Positions 54,300 through 64,000 of a stretch of DNA of 64,000 nt are shown here, piece by piece. A program made the translations under genes and the position numbers. Under the pieces are notes generated by a model. The model saw nothing but the letters and a program-made list of their open reading frames with translations. It made no database searches and was not told the origin of the DNA. Positions within the stretch are counted from its first letter, which is position 1; the number at the start of each line of letters is the position of its first letter. The DNA is from Hysterangium stoloniferum (Eukaryota > Basidiomycota > Agaricomycetes > Hysterangiales > Hysterangiaceae). Location: positions 558,001-622,000 of the forward strand of contig WHVD01000027.1 of NCBI GenBank assembly GCA_015178975.1. Direction: 5' to 3'.

Positions 54300-56684
54300 G
54301 TGGTATGTTACTTTATGATGTCGTGAAACATAAAATTGGTACACAAGTCACTGTCTATCGCTTACGACTCGCCGATGGCTATAGTGAGACTAGCCCCGTT
54401 TTTCAACAAGTTAGGCCACTTCTAAATCTACCGTGGAGGCTTATCATGAGGAACTTGTGGTAGCACGTTGGTTTACTTTTCTGATGAGATATCGATTGAC
54501 TTCAATAGGCGATTGAAACCATGCTTTGAGAGGTCTGACCACATTTCCTGTTGGACGTGTATTGCATGAGCAGCCCTAGGGCGTAATAGTATTGCATCTA
54601 CTAGCCTCTTCCTCATAATTAGTTTGCAAGCCGTAAATTTGAGGAAAACCCTTTAGTCACGCCAGTCCTCTTAATGGCGCAAGAGGTTTGGCGTAGGTCA
54701 AAAGTTCCCTTATCCGTCATGTTCATGTATTCACGGGGTTCATCATTGGTCTCTTGCGTGAACGGCTCGCCATTTGTATCTCGAGCCCAACGATCTAGCC
54801 TAGTTTCATCAATAACAGCGCCAACTGGGGCTTTATTCAGGCCATTGTGGGCGATGGAGCGTGATGGAGGCGTGCTGTACGTTGAGAATATGTCTGCGCA
54901 GATTGACAAGCTTGAATGGCGTCGGAGTAATAGTGGATCTAGCATACGTCCCAGACATTCTTCCAACAGTGGAAACCATCAACAGGACATTAGGCCACAT
55001 CACCTCCTGAGACATCTTTGCATCATCAAGCGATCCCTTGGATATGTTTGTGGGACTGCTGGACTGATCCAGCACATAATTGCTATTTCTGCTACTGTTT
55101 TTGTTTTGACTCGTAGCAAACGGTGACATTAAATCGATTCTCTCCATATGGCTTTTCTATATCGGCATGGAATAGGCCAGACGGTGGTGCGGCCTGAAAG
55201 AATTTTTTTTAAAAGAAGTTATCAAAAACGACCCAGTTCTGGGGCGGTGTCTATGATTCGTTGTGCGAGAAAGTCCTGCCGCATAGAATGAATTTTGTTG
55301 CCACGCGATATCCATTAACTAACGGTGTGCCCTCCTTGGGTATCATGTTTCGAGTAATGCCAAAAGCTCTGTATGTAAGTATTGCAGAACGGAAAATTGT
55401 GAGTGGGACTTGGAGAAGGTTATATGGTCGATCACGTGACTTTTCTCTAGTTCCTGTCTCACACACATTCGCGCACACGCTTACAAAATGCCTCCCCTTG
55501 AGTTGTACACTTTGAGTTGTACACTTTGTACATATACTTTGTGCCCTTTGTACGGCCGTAAAAATATTTAATATATCATATGTCAATTTTAGTTTGGATC
55601 GAGTAAAGATTGAGCAAGATATTTGATGTGGACGGAAGCTATGACACCAGCCTTTGGATCCGAATCTGAAGCGGATCCAGATTTGGCGAACCAGGGTACC
55701 CCTGCAGTTGATCCTTGATCAGCACTAATTAAATTACCAAATAAATTACTTCTTCAAAACCATTGTGAGAAAACTTATCGGCTAACTTCTGTTGTTCGGC
55801 CTCATGTTGGCCTCATGTCGTATTTCCGTTCATCCACTCTGCTCGGTCCCCAGTCAAAGATAAGAAAATTTACAGTCGTTTCAACTATTATGCTTGTGCC
55901 CAGCCGTCATTCCGTGACGGGTTAATACAGCAACTACAGGCACTCGTTACAATGTGATGGTAGTAGGCTCACAGATTGCCCTGGAGAAGATCTTGATGGA
56001 TTGGCAATGCAACGAGTTTCAGAATGCAGCACTATCAATAACCAAAACCCTAGCGCGTTTGGTTTAGGCTTACCTCGCCTACATGTTCAATGTGATGATG
56101 GATTATAAGATCTCATCTCTTCTGTGCTCCTTTATGTTATAGTAGAATGTTCCGGCAGCCTTCAACAATAACTTTCCACAGCGGGGATGGATTACCGGCA
56201 GGGGTAGTAAAGGGGAAGGTAGTCATTGTCTTACTGTTATACCCTTATCTTTGGTGGGGTAATTAGTTTTTATACGAGTGTAGGTAGGAGCTGGTCTCTT
56301 CGAAATACGACCCATACTAGACGGAGGTATAAGTGCGGGTTGTGTAGCAAATGATCAAGTACTACGACCGTTAAAGGGAAGTGATATCAACTATTACCGA
56401 CCGAAGACCGCATGACCGAAATTTTCATTTAGCCAGCATATGTGCTATTGCCTAAATAAGAAAACATGTATAAAATAATGGGAAAAGTGGGATGAACCTG
56501 GTACTTTGTCTGCCGAGCTCACGCCAGAATAAGGGAGGAAACGCGCTGGCCTCCACAAAGAAGATGCCACTCTTTCGCCTCTTCATCTCCCTTAAACCAC
56601 TTCTTTCTTTCTTTCTCCTTCTTTGTTCCTCCTTCTCCTCCTGTCCAAAATCTGCCATTCTCAATTTCTTCATTATCCCGAGGC
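54300..56684. other. 2.4-kb gap before AGS1
   Basis: No gene with a convincing family match. A doubtful minus-strand coding remnant lies at 54619..55200. The 110 bp before the AGS1 ATG contain a C/T-rich tract (56580..56650), a usual feature of highly expressed fungal promoters. I found no terminal repeats or transposase motifs. Confidence 0.5.
54619..54966 (-). pseudogene. Possible gene remnant with EF-hand-like segment
   Basis: A 115-codon frame contains RLDRWARDTNGEPFTQETND and EPREYMNMTDKGTFDL. These vaguely recall the Asp/Asn/Gly calcium-loop spacing followed by a helix in some fungal EF-hand proteins. An upstream frame (to 55200) in another phase begins after a CTTTCAG acceptor-like site. 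I could not join the pieces into a convincing gene. It may be a decayed copy or chance. Confidence 0.2.
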
Positions 56685-59600
56685 ATGCGCATACAACTCC
56701 TAGAATGGCACAATAACTATTTATCAGCCCATGTTGCTATCATACTATCATTATTACTCTCACAAGTCTCAGCCATCGCCTTCCGCGCTGACCTGGTTCC
56801 TTATAATCTCAACACCAACCAGCAAGCTCAGTCTGTACTTGAGTACGATACATCCAGACCCAACCAAACTTATACACCGTCACCCGCCAACTGGCGTGCT
56901 CTACCTTTTTACACCGTTCTTCTTGATAAATTTGCCGACGGCGACCCGTCGAACAATGATTTTTTCCGCACTCCCTACGAGAATGACTGGCGGGAGACCG
57001 GCCTCCGATATGGTGGTGATCTGAAAGGTCTCCAAAGCAGACTCGATTATCTCCAAGGAATGGGCATCAAATCAATATTCATCGCTGGTACAGGGTTCCT
57101 CAATATGCCATGGCAAGCTGACAGTCCGTCTTAATCTTCCAATATGTTGGTCTACTCCTTAAGCGCTAATGTCTTCTTAGGCTATTCGGTCATCGATTTC
57201 AGTCTGCTGGATCCCCATTGGGGCAATACAGATGACTGGAGAAATTTAATTGACGCAATTCATGCGAGAGGAATGTATATTATGATGGATTTCACTGTAG
57301 GAACTATGGCCGATTACGTTGGCTTCGCTGGGTGTGTTTTCCTTTGCCTTGCACATGCACAAATACTCAATTATTGTGGTATCACATACTTATGAAAGCC
57401 ATCTTAATGTTTCCACCCCGTTCTCCACAGATCAGTACCAGACTCAATGGAAACTACCACGGTATGCTCCGTGGGGTCTAAACACTTACCCCGACTTCGA
57501 TATCAGTAATACATGGAACAGCTCCTGCAGACTTCCTGTTTTATGGCAAGAGGATGGCACGGAAGTAGACCAAAGTACCATCTCGTTCTCAGGATGCTAT
57601 ACCTCCGAGTTCGATCAGTTTGGTGATATGGAAGCCTTCGGTGTCCATCCTGACTGGCAACGTCAACTTTCAAAGTTCGCGTCCGTTCAGGATCGATTAC
57701 GAGAATGGGATCCGAACGTTATGCAAAAGATAAAAAAATACTCTTGCCTAACCATCAAAGCACTCGACATCGATGGAATCCGTGTTGATAAAGCCACACA
57801 GATTACCGTAGATGCACTTGCGAGTTGGACAGCATCAACCAAGGCTTGCGCTGCCGCTGTAGGCAAGAATAACTTTTTTGTAGTTGGGGAAGTCACTGGT
57901 GGCGACACTTTTGGCTCATTGTACATGTATGCGTTTTGTCTTGCTTTACTTTGTCAAGTACTGACGTCAATGCCAGTGGTCGTGGCCGCACTCCCACCCA
58001 GAAACCTCCCGGCTTTCTTGAAGCTGCTAATGTGACCAAGATAGATAATCAATTCTTCTTGAGAGACAGCCCTCGGACGGCACTTGATGGAATCGCATTT
58101 CATTACTCTGTCTACCGTTCTCTCACTCGTTTTCTCGGGATGGACGGGAATCTAGATGTTGCCTTTGACGTCAATAGCAACTTCGTTACTGCTTGGAACG
58201 AAATGATGGTCGACAACGACTTTCTCAATTCAGACACGGGTCTTTTGGACCCCCGGCATATGTATGGTGTCTCCAATTTCGATGTTTTCCGATGGCCTTC
58301 CCTTGTCAATGGGACACAAAGGCTCGCACTCGCCACGTTCATTACGACACTCCTTATGCCTGGTATTCCACTTGTGAGTCCAAGAGCTGGAATTTTACAA
58401 TTGCTACGTTAGTGACATGTTACAGTATTATTACGGGGAAGAACAGAACTTTTATCTTTATGACAATGGCGCATCCAATTATCTCTTTGGGTAAGACGCA
58501 TTGTTACTGCACTTGCCATTATGTACTGACGCACATTTTCCAGACGTCAGGCAATGAGTAGTTCCACGGCCTGGCAAAAACATGGTTGCTACAAAATGGG
58601 GTCTGACCAATATTTCAACATCCCCATAGAGAAGGCACTTTTAGGCTGCCAAGATGACTGGAACAGTCTCGATCATTTCGATCCCACCGCACCTACTCGT
58701 CGTCTCATGGCTCATTTCAACTATTTGCGTTCGGTCTATCCAGCTTTGCAAGACGGATTAAATTTGGTCCAACGAGGCAACTGGACACACTTTGTACAAC
58801 TTCCCGGCTCCAATCACACGGAAACAGAACTGGGCTGGTGGTCTGCATCTCGCTCTGGCATTCCCAATGTGCAAAATTTCACCGGAAATCACAGCACAGA
58901 CCAGATATGGCTGATTTATACCAATGAAAATGCGACTCAAAGCTATCAATTCGATTGCAACGGTCCACTGTGGATCTCATCGCCTTATCCGTCTGGGACG
59001 ACAGTCCGTAATCTACTGCCTCCGTATGAGACCTACTCACTACAGGATTCGAAAGATTCTTTCAACAAAGACGGGCAGGCTCCCTGGACTGGTTGCTTGC
59101 CAAATGTAACTTTGCCCCCTTACAGTTTCAAAGCACTCGTACCAGTAGGATCGTGGGTCACATCTCTTCCCATGATGACCAAGTTTACTCCCGGACACGA
59201 CCATCGCATACAGGCGGAAGACGGTGATGCGAACGCTACGAATGTTGATATATCTTTTGAGTTCAATGTCCCAATGAGCTGTGATAGTGTCACAAACAGC
59301 CTCAGCTTCCGGACGAACTCGGGAATGCCTACTTTTGACAAAAGTGCTGTTGTATGCGCTGCGGTCAATACGCCAGATCCGGTGATCGTGCCTGGCACTG
59401 ATGTGTCTGCATGGTCGTGGTCCGTGACATTGAACAATGTCCCAGATGGGATCATTCAACTCACCGTAACTAATCCAGCAACTCAAGATGGCACAGTTAC
59501 CACAGGGGTACCTTCCGTTGATGTTTCACGTTTTCATGTCTGCTGAAGTACTTTTCCTTAGACTACTGACCATGTACTCTTACGCAAGGGCTCATCAAAG

Positions 59601-62600
59601 AATGTAATGGTATTCCCTAACGCTGACTACGACAACAGTGCGTTTGAAGCGTCTGGAAATGATTTTACCTTCACGCACAATGCGTTTGGGGCCGAGCTTC
59701 TTCGTTATACAGCTGATTATGGCCAATCATGGTCAAATTGGACGTCCTGGGAAAATGTCACGACCATACCAGGAAGCACATTCTCTGGAAAGTTTTGGGA
59801 TGGGCAACATATCATGATGCAGTGTCCGTTTTTTTGCTATGTTTTTTCTCAAGGTTCCTGTGCCAATACTAACGCACCTATCATAGACTGGTCGTCTCTT
59901 ACCACTTCCTCTACGCAGGTCGTTCACGCAGACCACAATTCTAAATGGCAGCGTCGAGTACCTCAATTCCTGGCGCGTGGGCCATTCAACACATGGGGAT
60001 TCGACAACGGTATCCCCTCACAAATGCAGCATACAGGTGATGGCAAATGGGAGCTTGAAATAATGGCATCATGGCCCACATATGTACAATTAAATGTCTT
60101 TGGATTCGACGATTACTTCTACGGAGATACGGACGGTGACGGGGTTTTGGAGCGGCTTCCGCCTAATTCAGCTGCACCAAATTACGTGAATATGTCAGCT
60201 CCTCCTCACCCGCATCTTGCCTGGGCCTTGGTCGTTGATGACTCGACCCTTTCTTGGTCACTGGAGCCCCGAGGATTTGCCGTCATCGGCGCTGTTATGT
60301 ATGCCCTTCTCCTGGCCATACCCCTCATTACGGGTGTTCTTGCTGTGCTTATCTTCCGGTGGTCTTTCTACGGTATTCGTTACAACCAATGGGGTATGAA
60401 GCCTAAGGAGCCTAGTAATTACTATTTCCCCATCATGGGTGGCGGTAGCTTGAAAGGTAGTGAGAAGATGGCTAGCACGCCTATGAGCGAAATGATATTT
60501 GGCGCTAGACCCACTGGCGGCCCGATTGGATGGCCCGAACTCAAGGGTAAACGTCGTGAAGTTTTAATTGCCACCCTCGAATACGAAATCATGGACTGGA
60601 AACTCAAGGTCAAAATTGGAGGTCTTGGTGTCATGTCGTCGCTTATGGGCAAGGCAATGACTGACGTGGATTTGATTTGGGTCATTCCCAAGGTCAAGGA
60701 TCTTGAGTACCCGCCTGGAGAGCCCGCTGAACCTATCGAAGTTGTCATATTTGGGGAGCCATATCTCATTGAGGTAGAAACACACGTCTTAGACAACATC
60801 ACCTATGTCCTTCTCGATAGCCCTGTTTTCCGAGCTCAGACCAAATCAGACCCATATCCTGCTCGAATGGATGATCTAAGCTCTGCTATTTTCTACTCGA
60901 CTTGGAATCAAGCGATTGCAACTACTATTCGACGGTTCCCGGCAATTGACATATATCACGTCAACGACTACCATGGCGCTCTTGCTCCTATATACCTGCT
61001 GCCCAAGGTCATTCCAGTCTGCCTTTCTCTGCACAACGCTGAATTCCAAGGACTTTGGCCATTGCGGACGAAAGAAGAAATGAAAGAAGTCTGTTCCGCG
61101 TTTAATATTAGCAAGGAGCATTGTCGAAAATATGTACAGTTTGGCAACACGTTCAACTTGCTACATGCTGCCGCTTCTTTCATCAGTGTTCATCAGAAGA
61201 GCGTCGGTGTTGCAGGTGTATCTGATAAGTACGGGAAACGAAGTTGGGCACGATATCCGGCTCTCTGGACTTTGAAGCATGTCGATTCTTTACCAAATCC
61301 TGATCCGAGCGATATCGAAGCATTGGATGAGAAACCGGTTGATCTTGCGCACATTCAGATAGATGAAGCTGCTGAGGCCGCGCGACCTGAATTCAAGCGA
61401 CAGGCTCAAGAATGGGCGGGCATCAAACAAGATCCAAACTCTGATTTGTTTGTGTTTGTAGGTCGGTGGTCGAAGCAGAAAGGAGTTGACCTCATTGCGG
61501 ATGTTATGCCTTCTCTGTTAGTCTTTTCATTTGCTCATCTCACTGCCCACTTATCGAACACCCATACAGGTTAACTAAACGATCTTCCGTTCAATTGATC
61601 GCTGTTGGGCCAGTGATTGACTTGTACGGCCGCTTTGCTGCGGAAAAGCTAGCCCGTTTGATGGAAATGTATCCTGACCGGGTCTTTTCTAAACCTGAGT
61701 TTACCGCTCTACCACCGTATCTCTTCAGCGGCGCAGATTTCGCGCTTATACCTTCCCGTGATGAACCCTTCGGATTAGTAGCTGTCGAATTTGGTAGGAA
61801 AGGTGCACTTGGTGTTGGTAGTCGTCTTGGCGGGTTGGGTCTGATGCCAGGATGGGTAAGCATCCAGTATTCGCTAGTAATATACCGCTTCCTAAATTCT
61901 ATGTAGTGGTTCCCCGTCGAATCCAGTTCCACGGCTCACATGTTATCGCAATTGACGAAGACCATCAAGATGGCTCTGAAGTCAACTCACGAAGAACGCG
62001 CCATATTACGGGCCCGCTCAGCGGTCCAACGATTCCCAGTTGTAGAATGGCGTCAACGAATGGAAGACTTCCACCGTCGAAGCATTTCTACCAGTCGCGG
62101 TGTCGCTGGCGTTGATGCCTGGCGTCCTGCTGATGGTCGTAGCCAGAATTTAGGGCCAAATGTAGGACCTGAAGGCGAGGTCGCATTTTGGGATTCGGGC
62201 GTACCTGCTGCCAGCATCTCTCGGGATGGATCGCCTGTCCGGAGGTCCCGGGAGGCATTGAATGATCAAGATGACTTACTGACGGCTCCTCGAAGGCCAC
62301 GCCGGGGCTCGTTTAGTACTGATGTTTCTGAGGACGAGAGTACCCGTCATTCCAGAGATGGCACAGAAGGGCGTCCAGATTTCGGCGGGTTTTTAGCACG
62401 CGCAAACCGACAAATCGCAAAGGATCAGCGACATGTCGCTGATCCTTTCTTAAGCACGACACCAGTTTTGAACCGACCCTTTGGATTGCATTCAAGAGCC
62501 TCCTCTGTAGAGTCCATTGCATCTATCGTGGACGAGAAAACTGACTCTCCCCTCAACAAAGCCATTGCCACAGTAAGTGTCATCCCCGTATATGACGTCG

Positions 62601-64000
62601 AGCATGCTAATATGTCTCTTGTAGTTCACAGATGCGGATGGTGAAGTGGTGCAAGACTTTGTTCTGAAGCTGCAAGATCTGTCGACAGATAATTCAAAGG
62701 GTGACCTGTCTATTGAAAAGTTTTTGACCAAGAGCGAGGAAAAATTCTTCGATAGAGTCCGGAGGGATAGACTCTCAAGTGCAGCAAGTATTCGATCATC
62801 GAACCAATCCATCCTTGAGTCACGTCCGACCTGTACGTCGTGCCGGCCTTTGATCTTGAACTGTTAAATGTTTTTAACGGATTCTATAGCTCCGACCAAT
62901 TTTTCTTCTATATACCATCAGGAAGGCGGCACTGCCTACAACACCCAAGATTACAGCGGCCCGCTTATGAATCACGATCCAGCTCTTGATGGTGTCGTGA
63001 TGACCAAAACACAAATAGCTTTACAGCGTGAAATTGGTGGATGGCCTTTGTATACCATTATATTGGCACTCGGGCAGGTTGGTGACTTTTTTCTCATAGG
63101 TCATTTTCTACCCTAAACCTATTGTTTGTAGATGCTCGGTGCAACAAGCTTCCAAATTACCCTGCTGTCAGGTCAAAACTGGCAAAATAACCTGCAGTTG
63201 TACGTTCTTGGAGGGATCTTCCTTGTGGCATCTGGTGTCTGGTATACCTTGTTCCGATTGAAGCCCTCAATTTACGTACTTGCCTTCCCATGGATTTTCT
63301 ATGGCGTGGCATTCTTTCTCATCGGACTACCTTCGATTTCGCATATATTCGTTACGAAGTCGCAAATCGTCACAAATGTTGCTACCTGGTGTTATGCCAT
63401 TGCTTCTGCTGCTGCCTTTTTATACTTCGGGCTCAACTTTGGAGAAGAGGCTGTATGTTTATTCATTTATTGCCTATATAGTACCTGCATGGTAACTAAT
63501 GATGGGATTAGGGAGCTGCTACGGAAGTATGGACTCTGAGGGCATGTGTCGTACAAGGATCGCAGCAGATATGGGTCACAGCACTATGGTATTGGGGCAG
63601 TCAGCTCAGTGGCGTAACTCCTGGAAACGCCGCGCCCCCGTGGTGGATTGTGTTGATTCTGTGGCCACTTGCAGTAATGTGTATAGTCTTTTTCTGGTTG
63701 ATGCTCAAAGGACTTCCTGGTAAGTATTGCTGGGAAGCATTGAATTGTTATTCATGTTTTGGGCAGAATACTATCGCCAAGTGCCCCCCAAGGTGCCAAA
63801 CTTTATGAAAACACTTTTTCGGCGTAAACTCGTTTTGTGGTACGACCATTCTTTTTTATATTATGAGCTCACTAACATTTAATCTTCAAGGTTCTTAGCT
63901 TCTGAAGTTCTTCGTGATTATTGGCTTAGTGGCGTTAGTTTGTTTCCCTATTCATTGTTCCGTATCTGACGCATGCTAATGCAGCCTTACGGTCGTAATT
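56685..64000 (+). CDS. AGS1: Cell-wall alpha-1,3-glucan synthase (3' end outside window)
   Basis: Exons: 56685..57123, 57181..57331, 57399..57926, 57977..58373, 58426..58490, 58544..59507, 59562..61516, 61570..61855, 61907..62572, 62625..62832, 62890..63077, 63132..63452, 63512..63719, 63767..63839, 63891..63933, 63985..64000 (cut); about 2,169 residues so far of a usual ~2,400. Order: hydrophobic N-terminus ([16 protein letters not shown]), extracellular alpha-amylase-like GH13 domain ([28 protein letters not shown]), a linker rich in N-glycosylation sites, a membrane span near 60280 ([23 protein letters not shown], cited in part), then the cytosolic glycogen-synthase-like GT5 domain ([50 protein letters not shown]) and multispan C-terminal helices. 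It polymerises and exports wall alpha-1,3-glucan. A 30-bp palindrome lies in exon 9. Confidence 0.96.
62419..62448. repeat. AGS1: Perfect 30-bp palindrome in AGS1 exon 9
   Basis: Half-site AAAGGATCAGCGACA meets its exact complement with no spacer, centred between 62433 and 62434. It encodes [10 protein letters not shown] in the linker after the GT5 domain. Confidence 0.9.

Noticed and set aside
59523-59561. 39-nt intron in AGS1 starting at GTTTCA
   Set aside because: A donor 15 nt earlier (59508, GTACCT) gives a 54-nt intron, typical here, and the same downstream frame.

Overview
This is a 64 kb stretch of nuclear DNA from a filamentous basidiomycete, most likely an agaricomycete. The evidence is dense gene packing, coding exons cut by many introns of about 45-65 nt with GTRNGY donors and CTNAY-like branch sites, and a cell-wall alpha-1,3-glucan synthase. 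The other proteins are ordinary fungal housekeeping families. I reconstructed 21 protein genes by joining reading frames across about 151 introns. For every gene complete in the window the joined exons give a length divisible by three and a continuous protein, which is an internal check on the models. There is also one intron-containing tRNA gene on the minus strand. I see no transposon, CRISPR, operon or secondary-metabolite cluster.

Layout. 0-5.3 kb: the start of an AlkB-like dioxygenase gene (minus) diverges from SOG2 (plus), followed by HIS3 (plus). 5.6-21.4 kb is a minus-strand block: tRNA-Lys(CUU), an M13 zinc metallopeptidase in 24 exons, RNA polymerase I largest subunit, cytosolic Hsp70 with a heat-shock element, and the PP2A B56 subunit RTS1. 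22-31.4 kb: an unrecognised proline/glutamine-rich gene (plus), mitochondrial citrate synthase (minus), SEC66 (plus) and a USP7/Ubp15 deubiquitinase (minus). 31.4-33.5 kb is the first large gap. 33.5-42 kb runs on plus: an unrecognised 1,211-residue disordered protein, PRI2, phosphatidylserine synthase and NSE1. 42-46.8 kb runs on minus: a large presumably mitochondrial AAA ATPase and phosphatidylinositol synthase. 47.4-54.3 kb: asparagine synthetase (plus), a DH-domain RhoGEF (minus) and a small methyltransferase (plus). 54.3-56.7 kb is the second large gap, with one doubtful ORF. The window ends inside AGS1 (plus).

Shared themes. Three genes serve morphogenesis and the wall (SOG2, the RhoGEF, AGS1). 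Two serve genome maintenance and replication (PRI2, NSE1). Two make phospholipids from the same CDP-diacylglycerol pool (CHO1, PIS1). Two make amino acids (HIS3, asparagine synthetase). There is no sign that these are co-regulated as a cluster.

The most unusual things here concern RNA processing rather than a new protein system. They are: a HIS3 intron that only fits with AT-AC ends; five GC-AG introns; an 8-nt micro-exon in the metallopeptidase; the RNA polymerase I active-site loop spread over three tiny exons; and a possible retained intron encoding a hydrophobic segment. A perfect 30-bp palindrome also lies inside the AGS1 coding sequence.
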